Assembly (NCBI GenBank): GCA_015146655.1
Contig: VKHL01000114.1
Location: 1-64,000 of the forward strand
DNA length: 64,000 nucleotides
Source: Ochromonas danica
Lineage: Eukaryota; Sar; Chrysophyceae; Chromulinales; Chromulinaceae
Reading direction: 5' to 3'
Part shown: one piece after another, positions 23,687-34,296 of the stretch
How the letters are laid out: the number at the start of each line of letters is the position of its first letter
How positions within the stretch are numbered: position 1 is the first letter of the stretch
Position numbers and translations under genes: made by a program
The notes under the pieces: model-generated
Told to the model about the DNA's origin: nothing
The model's input: the letters and a program-made list of their open reading frames with translations, nothing else
The model's database searches: none

Positions 23687-24667
23687 ATGGCTGACATTGG
23701 TGTGCTTTATACAGCTCGAGAGCTTTCCATGCATGTCAATGGACCAAAAGACATGTGTGACTTGTCTACCCTTCAAGAACATGGTAACCAAGGGTCTCTT
23801 GAAAGAGAGGAAGCAAAAGAGTTCTTTGAAAAGGGTTTGTTTATTGGTAAAAGTCTTGTCGATCAGCATCTGATCGATGCCGCACGATGTTACATTGATA
23901 ACAATTACACGACCTGGATGAAGAAAAGCCGTCGTCAAGATGACTGGCGTATTCACTTGATGCTCAATTTTGATGACCTCGTAGAGAATCCTGTTGAGCA
24001 TGCTCCTGTTTTGCGCTTGTTGTTGGAGTCTCCCAAGGTGTTGCAGAAATTGCACGGATTAATGGGTTGTGCGCCTTGCGGAACTTTCTACAACCAAATT
24101 GCCTATCGTACTCCTTTAGCTTTCCAACCTCGTGGACATGCGGTACCCTTAGATTATCAAGCGGGAGCTGAGTACCATATTGACGGGAACTGTAATGCCG
24201 AAGGAACAAGATTTCCTGATCCTTTCACCGTGTTGATTGGAGTAGCTCTGGTGGATGTTACCACTGAAGATAAAGGAAACTTCACTGTCTTTCCTGGTGC
24301 TCACGCTAGTCGAGATTGGTCGAATTATCCGGCTGAGAAGTGCGCAAAGGCATTACCTAGTCTTGGTGAAGCTCACAAGGTGTGCTTGGGTGTGGGGGAT
24401 GTATTCTTTGCTCATTCATTGCTTCCTCATCGCGGCGGGAAGAATGTATTAACAAAGGAAGAGATAGCATCGAATCATACCGTTGCCATTCTCGATGAGA
24501 ATGGAGAGAATATCATCAAACACATCCAACCAGGAACAAGAGAAATTGCTATTTTCCGTATTCGTGGAAGAGGTATCGTATATGATGATGATCGAGGCAA
24601 GTCTGTTCTAACTGATCCTTGGGTTGAACATCGTCCTGTTTTAGATCTTCTTGAGACTATGCCATAA
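23687..24667 (+). CDS. PhyH-type Fe(II)/2-oxoglutarate dioxygenase
   Basis: A single exon of 326 residues, from the ATG of MADIGVLY. The double-stranded beta-helix core holds the iron-binding HxD in EYHIDGNC (H164, D166) and a distal His in LLPHRGGKN (H248), spaced as in phytanoyl-CoA dioxygenase relatives. VFPGAHASRDW is the usual strand between them. Such enzymes hydroxylate small molecules or lipids using Fe(II), O2 and 2-oxoglutarate; the substrate here cannot be read from sequence. No peroxisomal PTS1 (ends ETMP) and no signal peptide are visible, so it is probably cytosolic. A GTGAG...CTAG pair after the stop suggests an intron in the 3' UTR. Confidence 0.82.
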   Translation: MADIGVLYTARELSMHVNGPKDMCDLSTLQEHGNQGSLEREEAKEFFEKGLFIGKSLVDQHLIDAARCYIDNNYTTWMKKSRRQDDWRIHLMLNFDDLVENPVEHAPVLRLLLESPKVLQKLHGLMGCAPCGTFYNQIAYRTPLAFQPRGHAVPLDYQAGAEYHIDGNCNAEGTRFPDPFTVLIGVALVDVTTEDKGNFTVFPGAHASRDWSNYPAEKCAKALPSLGEAHKVCLGVGDVFFAHSLLPHRGGKNVLTKEEIASNHTVAILDENGENIIKHIQPGTREIAIFRIRGRGIVYDDDRGKSVLTDPWVEHRPVLDLLETMP

Positions 24668-25043
24668 GGTGAGTGTGTCTTGTTGTGCTATTTGCCTTTG
24701 ATGAGGAGCAATGATTATCAACTTTTACAATAAACGCAATGCTTTGTCATAATTACCTTTGCTGACATTTCATACTATGAGCTTCCTTGACGTATCTTTC
24801 TCATCCATTGCACTACATCTCTATTGCGTTTGCTAACTATTCCTTTTCTATCTGCTAGATAACAGAACTGGAGCTGGAGGAAAGTGATTGTCGACAGTGT
24901 ATATATTGTAATGACTCTTAATTATCGACGCTTTTGAATTAATTAACTCACGAGATTAATTTTTAAATAACGAACCCGCGACAGTTTTTAAAGTTCTTAC
25001 ATCTACGCTTGCTTGAAATTGTTTGGGCGGTTTGTTGTTTATC
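24668..25043. other. Intergenic/3' UTR, possible UTR intron
   Basis: This is the convergent 3' flank of the PhyH-like and HIBCH genes. GGTGAGTGT directly after the stop and TCTGCTAG near 24859 could bound a UTR intron. No coding frame was seen. Confidence 0.4.
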
Positions 25044-26435
25044 TTAACCCATGGTCAACTCATACTCACCTAAGGAGGCAAAGTGAGCATCCACAGTAGC
25101 ATCAGAAATTTCCTCCAGAGTAGCTGGCTTCCAGGCAGGCTTGTTATCGCGATCAACAAGCAGAGCACGAACACCTTCCTTGAAGTCGCTATTCTTCATA
25201 CAGCTCATCATGAGACGATATTCCATCTGAAGGCAGCTCTTAAGGTCCTGGTCCTTTCCACGCTTTAACAAAGAAAAGCCCAACTTGAGAGAGGTTGGAG
25301 ACATTCTGTTGGCAGCTTCGAGAGTCTTGGTTGCCCACTCATTACCAGCAGCACTTTCTTCCTTCAACAGCGCGATAACCTGTTCCACGGTGGCCACATT
25401 CTCACCAAAGCATTTCCTGAACATTGATCATTGGATGTTAGTTACCACATCCAACTAATAAAACATAGGATAGGCACTGGACACTTACGAGATAGCCTCT
25501 TGGTTCTTGGCCAAAACCGATTGGGAAGGGTCAGGTTTTGTCTCCAGAGATCTACTTTGGAAATCATCCAAAATAGCCTTGATATATTTGCGTGACTCAG
25601 CTGGATCTAAAGGAAGACCCTTTTGCAATTCATTTTCCAATTCGGCAAGCTGATTGCCAGCGATGAAATGAGTGGCAATGCCAGAGTGGATCAATTCAGC
25701 AGGACCCAACCTAGCACCAGTTAAACCTGGATTCCGAAGCAACGCAATCAAGTTAGCATGAGAGAAAAGAGGCATGAGCAGTTGTGGACACTAACCAATA
25801 TAGGCACCATAGCCATCAGGCAAGTGAGGCAACCAAGCAGTGCTTCCAACATCAGCGAAGATACCAATGGCAGTCTCAGGCATGGCAAATAAACTCTTCT
25901 CTGTTGCAACACGGAACTCTCCTAAGACTGATAAACCAACTCCACCACCCATAACAATACCATCCCAGAAGGAAATCTGTGGTTTAACAGATGTTCCAAC
26001 CAGATAATTCATAAGATATTCTTGTCGAAAGAAATCCGCATGAATGGAACCTGGTTTACCCGTTCCAATGGTTGTTAATGGTAAAGGAGAATTTTCTTTG
26101 CCTGCATTGACAAGTTCTTGCCACATTGCTTTGACGTCTCCACCAGCACAGAATGCCTTGCCACCGGCACCTTTCACGACGAAAGCACCAATATCTGAGT
26201 TAGGTCCATTAATTCTATCTGTTATTAAAGACCGAATCTGTGCACACATATCTAAACTTAACGCATTCAATGCCTTAGGACGATTGAGTTCGACAACCAA
26301 CAGACGTTGATATTGGGAGATATTAATAGCAGATTCAGCAACAGAAGTAGTAGTAGACGGCGTTGTAGACAACAAGCGATAATGTGATAAAGAGGTCATA
26401 GGATTAACTCGACAAAGAGAATATATTGATTTCAT
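25044..26435 (-). CDS. HIBCH: 3-hydroxyisobutyryl-CoA hydrolase, mitochondrial
   Basis: Three exons, 26435-25796, 25726-25489 and 25416-25044, join in frame for 416 residues, the usual HIBCH length. The enzyme hydrolyses 3-hydroxyisobutyryl-CoA in mitochondrial valine breakdown. It has the crotonase-fold oxyanion motif FCAGGDVKAMW, IVMGGGVGLS, and the HIBCH-defining MPETAIGIFADVGS with the catalytic Glu. LTGARLG and SGIATHF follow, then the C-terminal extension with SPTSLKLGF and LQMEYRLM. The first ~30 residues are basic and Ser/Thr-rich (CRVNPMTSLSHYRLLST), fitting a mitochondrial presequence. Confidence 0.94.
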
Positions 26436-27103
26436 GGTGATAGTCAGTCAGATCGAGTAGAATTGGTCTCAAGACTGGATTGGTCTTGTTCTGGATGGTA
26501 TCATCCACACTGCTAGGGACATGGCAAATCTCGATAAAAGTGAGATTTAAATCACCTTTTGCCATAGACGACCTCGGGGAGCAGCGACTCATCACTCCAG
26601 CACTCCTGTGTAGAATTGTTACGATGCGTGTGACTTCAATGAGAGTCAGGAATTTCGGGAAATGAAAATGTTGGGGACATTCGCTGTTGGTTTATGATTT
26701 GAGATGATGTTTAGGTTGGTCAACTCCAACAGGAAATGCACAACTTACGCGTAGCATAGATGGAGTGATGAAAACTCACTGTTATGTTCATAGTACTCAC
26801 TCAGAATACAGATAGTGGGACTTGTTAGAAATCGTCGGTGAACTTGAGTGACATGAGGAGTTAATTCGATGCAAGCGGCATGAGTGGTCGGCACGATTAA
26901 TAGTAAATGATCTTTAGTATCGTCGTTCGATTGCTCCATGCTGCCCTGCCCTTCCCCCTCTCACTGCTTATATACAAGTATTGCACAGTGCAGTTCGATG
27001 AAACAAAGGACTCACTAGATATAAATCTTTTAGAGAAAAGAAGACGTTGTTGTGACTTGCAACAAGAAGCATCGCAACGAAAGAGTCTCTAATCATTTAG
27101 TTA
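26436..27103. other. Intergenic, no gene seen
   Basis: Several short frames occur on both strands, but none resembles a family or joins by splice sites. It is the upstream region of HIBCH. Confidence 0.4.
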
Positions 27104-27290
27104 ATGTTTACCAATCTTGTCAACACGATGACCCTGTGCTACTGCCTTACCATACCAATGCACTGCTTGGCTATAAAATTCCTCCACAACTCCATGGCCA
27201 TAGCAATAACAAACTCCAAGATTACACTGAGCCCCGAAATGGCCTTGCTCAGGTGCAGCACGATACCACCTGCCATTCTTGACCAGCACT
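27104..27290 (-). pseudogene. Relic of a Sel1-like repeat protein
   Basis: The minus strand reads GRWYRAAPEQGHFGAQCNLG, CYGHGV, then YSQAVHWYGKAVAQGH. This is about one and a half Sel1-like repeats (consensus WYRKAAEQGHAxAQxNLGxxYxxGxGV). There is no further repeat on either side and no start codon close by, so it looks like a stranded fragment of a larger gene. Sel1 repeats form TPR-like protein-binding solenoids. Expression is doubtful. Confidence 0.65.
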
Positions 27291-27891
27291 AGGTGTATTT
27301 TGAATGACCAAGGTTGACGGCAAGGAAAAGGCACGGGTAAAAGAAGAATCATAAAGAACACGCCGATCGACCTAAACCGCAGTGAACCCGGTGATTTTTC
27401 ACAGTTCGCTGCAACACCACATTCCACCAGTGGGTTGTTGCATGCGAAGTGTAGCAATTGTTATTAATAACTTCCTAACAACTTCCCGCTCCAGATATCA
27501 AAGAGTACAATCACTCAGGTGGGTTGATGGGGAGTGGGTAAGTTTTTGGACTCATATATTACTCAACTTCATCTCGTTTTGGCTGATAAAGCAGCAGATA
27601 AACCCAGTCTAGGTCAGTATTCCATGGAATTGGATGGAATAGAAACGCCTCCACAAGGATTGAAAAGTTCGTTTTCGTTGGCGCCGTTTTCCGTTTTGCT
27701 CTCTCTGCTGCTGGACTGTCTGATTGATTCAAACTTTGCTCTTCTCTTCTTCTCCATCTGATCCAGATCTCTGCCCTGCAGAATTGATTCTGTTCCTTTC
27801 TATCTCTTCCTAATCTACTTACCACACACACTCTCTCTGTTTTACTCACTCATTGACTCATTCACCTAGTGTTGTGAAGAAAAATTTGATC
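27291..27891. other. Upstream region of IFT52, no gene seen
   Basis: No convincing frame was found between the Sel1 relic and the IFT52 start. The last ~100 bases are TC-rich (CTCTCTC runs), a plausible promoter feature only. Confidence 0.4.
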
Positions 27892-28301
27892 ATGGCTGAT
27901 GATGGTGGATCTGCTGGAAATAAGGTAATTATTAAATTTTAAATTTCCTTCTCTTCCTGAGTCTCTCTTAATCGTTTCTGATTAATGTAAATGACTTTGA
28001 CCATCCATGCGATTGTTGTTTAGAAATTGATTCTATTTAACACGAGTAAGAAGGAAAGTCATAATCCAAATAGTGGATTTAAGAAATGGAATCGTCGATT
28101 ACGTGGTGTAGGGAAAATACAGACGTAAGTCAATCTACAGTCTCTCTCACCTACTACCTATATTAGACCTTTCACATATAAAGCCTAGCCACACTACCAC
28201 AACCATCATTACCTCTTCTTGCCATAGTTTGACTGTATGGTGTTGTTGCTCACATACTACATGTACTACCTGCCTCCTCCTCCTCCTCCTCCTCCTCCTC
28301 T

Positions 28302-28359
<58 letters not shown>

Positions 28360-30107
28360 CACTTCCCCTCTGTCTCTCAGTCTGTCTGTCTGTCTGTCAC
28401 TAACTAACTACTGTATCTGGTGTATCTGGTGTATCTGATGTTTTCAAAAATAGAAACAAAGAAGAGATTTCTTTAGATCGTTTAAGTGATGCTGACTTGA
28501 TAGTCTTTGGTGGATCACGTGATTTATTCACTACCACTGAATTCAAAGATCTCAAGCAATTCTTATTAAATGGTGGACGTGCTATGGTGTTGATTGGAGA
28601 TGGTGGAGAAGCTTCTTCAGGGAGTAATATCAATTACTTCTTAGAAGACTTTGGTATCAGTGTAAACAATGACTCTGTGACACGTAGTGCTTTTTATAAG
28701 TATTATCATCCTAAAGAAGTGTTTATAGCAGATGGTTTACTTGTTCCTGATGTTGCAAGAAAGAAGAATATTGTTCAATTAGGTGGTGGTAGTGGTGGTA
28801 ATAAGAAGAATGCTAATAACAACAACAATAATAATAGTAATAACAACAATAACAATAGTGTGGGTAATAACAATTCCTCTGCCAAAGAGAAGACTTCATC
28901 CTCCAATAACAATAACAATAGCAATGGAAGTAACAACAAGGAGACGAAGATGAATTTAGTCTATCCCTATGGTGCTTCATTAAATGTTCAACGTCCTGCT
29001 ATTCCTTTCTTATCATCAGGACCTATTTCCTATCCTATGCATCGTCCTATTGCTGCTTTATGGGAAGCAGAAACTGTACAAGGAGCTGGTAATCAACGAG
29101 GTCGTTTAGTTGTCTTTGGTTCAGTGGAGATATTTGGTGATGATTGGTTAGATAAAGAAGAGAATGCTAAGATGTGTGATCTATTCACTGCTTGGCTTCT
29201 TGGAGAGGCTGATATTGATTTGACAAGTGATCGTAATGAAGCAGAAATTGCTGATTATCGACCAATTCCTAATCTAGAAGCTCTCTCTGATGTGTTAAAA
29301 CCTTGTCTACAAGCTATGGATCCACTTCCACGAGATTTTACTAAATTGTTTGATTTGGAAATGTTTCGTTTTGGATTTCATCTTGTTCCTCAAGCGTTGA
29401 AACTGTATGAACAGTTAGGTGTTGTTCACGAACCTCTCACTCTAATTCCACCACAATTTGATTGTCCATTACCTCATTTGGGAATTGCAACATTTCCTCC
29501 TGCTATGCGTGAACCAGCACCACCTGCTTTAGATCAATTTGATCTTGATGATCATTTTGCTAAGGAAGGTATTCGTTTAGCTCAATTAACAAACAAATGT
29601 ACAGGTGGAGAAGAAGACTTGGAGTATTATATTGCAGAAGCTGGAGAGATTTTGGGTGTTTCTCAAGCTTTGCCCTTTGGAGAACGATCTGCTAAACATA
29701 TTCTCTTTTCGATCTTTCGGACAATTGTTGACTGTAAGAAGCAAGAGTTTACTAAACCAAGTGATTATTCTGGTATGGGTTTGCAAGGGAGCGTTGGAGG
29801 TGGTGTGGGTGGACCAGTGCCTGGATTTGATCAAATCACTACTCTTGATGGCAAAGTGGATAATCGACAAGTGGACTTCCTTGCCCCTACTCATATTGCA
29901 CATGTTGACTTAGCACCTATTGCTGGATCGAACAGAACTGGTAATCTGATGGTAAGACACTATTCTCACCACTATATCTCAATGCTTAACTATACTGAAA
30001 ACTGATGATGATGATTTCATTTGTTTTGTTTGTAGGCATTAGACCCAACGCTGACTTTAGGCGGTCCTGCAATTGGAGGAAATAGCGCGAAGAGCAACAG
30101 GAAATAA
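27892..30107 (+). CDS. IFT52: Intraflagellar transport protein 52
   Basis: Four exons, 27892-27924, 28024-28124, 28454-29951 and 30036-30107, join in frame for 567 residues. IFT52 is a core subunit of the IFT-B train that carries tubulin and other cargo into cilia. Exon 2 gives KLILFNTSKKESH and the GIFT-domain start. Exon 3 has IVFGGSRDLFTTTEFKDL, GGRAMVLIGDGGE, NYFLEDFGI, YYHPKEVFI, GRLVVFGSVEIFGDDWLD and DLTSDRNEAEIADYRPIPN, all hallmarks. The C-terminal part (LFDLEMFRFGFHLVPQALKL, ECTGGEEDLE-like CTGGEEDLEYY) binds IFT46/88 partners in the family. An Asn-rich insert of ~45 residues (28800-28950) breaks the GIFT domain. Intron 2 is enlarged by microsatellites. Confidence 0.95.
28273..28359. 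repeat. Compound (CCT)n/(CTA)n microsatellite in IFT52 intron 2
   Basis: Nine or so CCT triplets are followed by about 19 CTA triplets. They lie inside the 329-bp second intron, which is several times longer than most introns here. Confidence 0.95.
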
Positions 30108-30596
30108 AGAACACAAGCATTCTTCTTGTTGAGATAGATGGAGAACCATATCTTATCCTCGTGTGGAAATGTGGAAGAGAGAGAGAGCATTAAGCTACTG
30201 TAACCCCATCATCATCTTCTTCTTTTGTGTGTGTAGATAAGGAGTCTATCAGCTAGTCTAGTCCTGTGTGATTAATATAAACATGATGTAAAACCCCGCA
30301 TCTACTAATATTACTATTTTCATATGGCCTACATGATTAAGAGTGCTATTTGGATGTCTTAGTGTTTCTTAGTAATTAATCACACAGGATTGTTATTGCT
30401 ATTGTTGTTAATGGTGTTGGTATTGGCAATGATGGTCCTGTCTGATCTGATCTAGTCTGATACTACTACTATCACACTATGCTGAATAACTAATATCATT
30501 AACAACAACATTGTTAATGTCAGTCAGTCATTGATAACAAAGTGAGATAGATAGACAGACTGCAGTAGTCTAGACTACAGAGTTAATCTAGATGAG
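30108..30596. other. Convergent 3' flanks of IFT52 and MNS1
   Basis: No frame or RNA gene was seen. Two similar stretches (GTGTGATTAATATAA near 30266 and AGTAATTAATCACACAGG near 30371) are partly complementary, about 90 bp apart, which is weak evidence of a terminator-like hairpin. Confidence 0.35.
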
Positions 30597-32057
30597 TTAT
30601 CTACTAGGTCGGAATTGTTCATATTCCTCTCTGGATTCAAACACTTTATTAGGTAGATAACCTTGAAGTCTTGAAGCATGTTCTTCCAATAATCTCTTTC
30701 TTGCTTCTTGAATCACTTTCTTACGATAATCTTCACGTTCTTGAATTTCTCTTAAAGCAATTTGTTCTGATGCACGTTCTTGTTCATATAAAGAACGTCT
30801 TTCTTCCTTTTGTCGTTCAATATGTGACATATGAACAACTTTAGCACGTTGTCGACTTTCTTCTGCTGCACGTTCTTTTGCTTCATCTTCAGCAAACTTT
30901 TGTTTCATCATTAACACTAATCTTGTTTCTTCTTCCATTTCTTTTAATCGTTGTAATTCTTTATATTTCATCATTTCACTATTAGCACGTATCATATCTT
31001 CTTTCATTCGTACAACTTTTAATTGTCTTTCATGAGCATCATGTGCACGTTTAGCTTCTAATTCTTCTTCCCATAACATATCACGTAAACTATTAAATTC
31101 TTCTTCTTCTTTACGTTTACGTTCTGTTTCTTCAATAATTTGATTTAAAATACGATCATCTTCTTCTTTCTTAGCAGCTTTCTTAGCAGCAATACCTTCA
31201 TTACGAGCTTCCATTGATCGATTATATGCTGCAATACGATCTTCTTCAGCTTTTGCAGCAGCACGTGCAGCTTCTAATTCACGTTTACGTTGTTCTTCAT
31301 ATGCTTTCACCATTGCAGCAGTAGCAGCTTGTTTTTCTTTTCGTTTACGATAATCACTTTCATCTTCTTGATTAATCTTATTCACAATATCATCAACCAT
31401 AATACGTTCACGTTCAATTTGTTGACGTGCTTCTTGTAAACGTAATTTCTTTTCATTAATTTGTTCTTGTAATAAAGCACGTTGTTGTGCAAATTGTAAT
31501 CGTTTTTCACGATCTTTTAATGATTCTTGTCGTACAGAATGAATACGTTCAGCTTCCATAGCATCTTCAATAGCTTGTATACGTTCTTGTTCTTTCATAG
31601 CCATAGCAATCTTTTCTTCATATTGTGCAGCACGTTCTTTATTTAAATATGCAATTTTCAACATTCGTTCTAAATCACGTAATTCAGGTGATTCTTCACA
31701 AATTTTTTGAATTTCACGTCGTTTACGTTCTTCATCTGCTGTATCTTTTTCTAATTCATTTGATAAAGCTTGATTTTGTAAGATCGTTAATTCACGATAT
31801 TTCGTATCATATTGTTGTTTTTTCAATTGTTCATCATATAATTGTTCATTTCGACTAATTTGTTGTTGAGCAAGTCGTCGTTGTTGTTCAATACGTTCTT
31901 GAGCACTAGCAACTGACATTAGATTAGCATTTTCTTTACCAAAGGCTGCTAATTCAAGACGTTGTTTCTCCACATCACGTTGTTGTCGAATATTCTTTTC
32001 AATCATTTCTGTGGAAACACGAACTGGTCGACCACCATTTGTTCGATGATAAGACAT
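30597..32057 (-). CDS. MNS1: MNS1-like axonemal coiled-coil protein
   Basis: A single exon of 486 residues from the ATG of MSYHRTNGG, the length of animal MNS1. It is almost wholly charged alpha-helix, with Arg/Glu/Lys/Gln-rich coiled coil of the TPH (trichohyalin-plectin homology) class. The end, ARKRLLEEHASRLQGYLPNK, matches the conserved MNS1 tail. MNS1 is a microtubule inner protein of ciliary doublets and is needed for outer-arm docking in animals. The non-coding strand is unusually rich in TTC, CGT and GAA runs because of the repetitive composition. It converges on IFT52, another flagellar gene. Confidence 0.88.
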   Translation of the reverse strand: MSYHRTNGGRPVRVSTEMIEKNIRQQRDVEKQRLELAAFGKENANLMSVASAQERIEQQRRLAQQQISRNEQLYDEQLKKQQYDTKYRELTILQNQALSNELEKDTADEERKRREIQKICEESPELRDLERMLKIAYLNKERAAQYEEKIAMAMKEQERIQAIEDAMEAERIHSVRQESLKDREKRLQFAQQRALLQEQINEKKLRLQEARQQIERERIMVDDIVNKINQEDESDYRKRKEKQAATAAMVKAYEEQRKRELEAARAAAKAEEDRIAAYNRSMEARNEGIAAKKAAKKEEDDRILNQIIEETERKRKEEEEFNSLRDMLWEEELEAKRAHDAHERQLKVVRMKEDMIRANSEMMKYKELQRLKEMEEETRLVLMMKQKFAEDEAKERAAEESRQRAKVVHMSHIERQKEERRSLYEQERASEQIALREIQEREDYRKKVIQEARKRLLEEHASRLQGYLPNKVFESREEYEQFRPSR

Positions 32058-32641
32058 GATGAAGATCGAGTCTATAAGGAGAAGATAAAGACAATAAAAG
32101 AGCAAATGAAATGAAAGAATGATCTCTTTCGATTGGGTCGGGTTAGTTGTTTTTGTTCCAGACCAACTGACAAGTGAGGGGAGCGTTACACTTTCTTATT
32201 AAGTTAACACCACACGCCACTCAACGAAATCGATACTGTAGTGTTTTCCATGCACGTTACACGGTATAGCATGGATTTTATCCTCTTGTCCGATCCTGTC
32301 AATATATCCCGAGTGCGCGTACCATGTATTTTACCTATTGATGGTTATCTACTCCTACCGTAGATCGTCCATTGATATCGGGCCTACAAACAACGTAAAA
32401 ATCGTTTTTGTGAACATCTACTAGCTCCATAAGGTTCACCCTCCACATGCCAGGCTCCCACCACGATCTGCTGGGGGTTTAGTAAATGTGCTGAGCATTA
32501 GTCACAATGGAATAGCTATCTCCGGCACAGCATTCATTGTATTCCAAAAGTATCCAATAGCACGCTTGCGAGCGAAAGAATAGAAAACAAGTGAGTGAGA
32601 GTTGAGCAGCTTAATAAGGCCTTATCCACATGGAAGAACAC
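32058..32641. other. Intergenic, no gene seen
   Basis: The upstream region of MNS1 and the 3' flank of the bL28 gene. No frame, RNA gene or repeat was recognised. Confidence 0.4.
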
Positions 32642-33644
32642 TTAAGCATTAACGTTGGCCTCCAAAGCTGCTTTCCTGCTTCCACCACTGGCAGCGAATT
32701 TGTTCAAATCCACACCATAGATCTTGGCAGTGGCTTGCAAACCCTTGAGCTTGATGGTCTTCAAGGTTCTGGTAGAAATGCGAAGTTGAACAAACTTGTT
32801 TCCTTCTTCCCACCACAAGCGGCGAGACTGAAGGTTAACACCTTGCTCTCGGTGAGTGTGTCTGTTGGATTTGGAGACAGCCATAGCTTTGCTGTTCTTG
32901 CGAGTACCAGAAATATCGCATTTACGTTCTCTCATTTCCAATGCACAGCGGCGATGAACCACCTATTCAAATGTTAACAACACACAATGGACAAAGTTAT
33001 TAGCAATCACAATATACTCATAGCGTAAGAAATGAAGAAAACAGACAAGACGCTTCGATGCCAGTCAACCATCTGCACATCCATTTAGCAAAGCACTCAT
33101 CAAACATTATACACATTTCATATGTATGCTCCAAGACTGACGGGAGAGGATAGTATGAAACCTCCTGAAGGAGAGATCCTACCCGCTAATTACAGAGCGC
33201 GCCATCGTTTGCCCTCTCCATCCCCAGCCTCATCCTTGAAAAACTCAAAGAAGAAGCCTTGAAAAGGGGAGAGATAGCACAGGAGATAGATTTATCCACC
33301 TGGTCTATCATGGAGAGGGAAGCCAATAGCTGACTGTCGCAATATTTGAAGATCAGTCTTTCATTGAGAGGTTGTCACCAGGACAACCAGAAGAGACCAA
33401 CCGATTAATAATTGCTTCATAACAATTAAACACCAATTGCTATAATAGTTTTAGCTCAAGGAGAGCAAGGTATGATGCAAGGATGTGCAATATAGAGAAG
33501 CAATACGAGTTGATGGTATGCAACTTCGCTTGACCAGGATAAACTCACCTGTTTCTGTGGAAAAGAAGTGAATGCATCAGCAACGTTCATAGTGCATAAG
33601 AACATGCACAAGGCAATGAAGACTATTGATAAGAAGGCAGACAT
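32642..33644 (-). CDS. RPL28: Plastid ribosomal protein bL28, nucleus-encoded
   Basis: Two exons, 33644-33549 and 32962-32642, join in phase 0 for 138 residues. Exon 2 is a bacterial-type L28: RRCALEMRERKCDISGTRK, HTHREQGVNLQSRRLWWEEG and LRISTRTLKTIK. Exon 1 is a presequence: a hydrophobic signal peptide ending NVADA, then FTSFPQKQ. The ADA|F boundary fits the ASAFAP-type motif required for import into complex plastids of stramenopiles, cryptophytes and relatives. So the protein is expected to cross the ER-derived outer membrane and reach plastid ribosomes. The 586-bp intron, unusually long here, holds a 301-bp dispersed element. The presequence exon separated from the mature-protein exon suggests acquisition by exon shuffling. 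Confidence 0.93.
33116..33416. mobile_element. 301-bp dispersed element, copy 1 (in bL28 intron)
   Basis: Identical over 301 bases to 38957-39257, same orientation; flanks are unrelated. It starts TTTCATATGTATG and ends TTAATAATTGCT. Near the left end CGGG..AGGAT...ATCCT..CCCG encloses a CTCC-TGA-GGAG hairpin, so a transcript could fold into stacked stems. A short frame inside (SLILEKLKEEALKRGEIAQE) has no known relatives to me. There are no terminal inverted repeats, poly-A tail or clear target-site duplication. A SINE-like or other short non-autonomous element, or a plain duplication, are both possible. Confidence 0.7.
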
Positions 33645-34296
33645 CCTGAGATGAGATATCTTGAAGAGAGGAGATCAAGAGGATAGACTAACTTCTTCTC
33701 TCTGTGTGTGACGAAGCAAAGCGAAGGAAAGGCGCAAAGCAGACAGACAAGGGCTGGGGCAGGCACCCTCACACGCACACACACACGGTGACACTGTGAC
33801 ACAGGCACACAGTTGTTATTATTGTGATGCGGGGGATGGGCAAAAACGTCATCACTCTGTTTGATATACACATTTAGTTATCACTTTAGAAATAAATAGC
33901 ATAATATCATTAAATTCAATTCAATTATTGATATACAACTAGAATAACACGGAATATGATAATTGAATTGAATTTAATGATATTATGCTGTTTATTTCTA
34001 AAGTGATAACTAAATGGATTATATAGAGATTAGTCTATATGATTACCAATTAAACTCTATTACTACACACTCTACACACACTACGATAAAACAAGGAGGA
34101 AGAGGAGGAGTATTTGCGTGGGGTGGGGGGTAGAGGATGCAAAAACCATACAGCAGCTGCACAACACCAACACAGCGGGAGAACATCAACTCTCTACTCT
34201 AATAGAGTCATAGACTAGACTAGTCATATTCCAATCCTACTATATCCTTTTATCATAAGATATCTCTTCTAACTAAGAGAGAAGTGAAGATCGAGA
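33645..34296. other. Shared upstream region of bL28 and hydrolase genes
   Basis: The two genes are head-to-head 652 bp apart. The stretch contains CA/GT-rich sequence near 33774-33810 and the large inverted repeat at 33872-34015, but no gene. Confidence 0.5.
33872..34015. repeat. 56-bp-arm inverted repeat, AT-rich hairpin
   Basis: Arms 33872-33927 and 33960-34015 are reverse complements with one mismatch, around a 32-bp loop. The arm begins ATTTAGTTATCACTTTAGAA. Such a near-perfect 56-bp stem could be a MITE-like element, a foldback, or a source of double-stranded small RNA. No target-site duplication is evident. It lies between two divergent promoters. Confidence 0.9.

Noticed and set aside
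23681-24667. A peroxisomal phytanoyl-CoA hydroxylase (PAHX) proper
   Set aside because: The iron-binding residues fit the family, but there is no peroxisome signal and little similarity outside the core, so only the family is named.
33116-33416. The 301-bp element as a SINE with tRNA head or as a hammerhead ribozyme
   Set aside because: No A/B-box pair, no poly-A or simple-repeat tail, and the hammerhead core bases are not in place.
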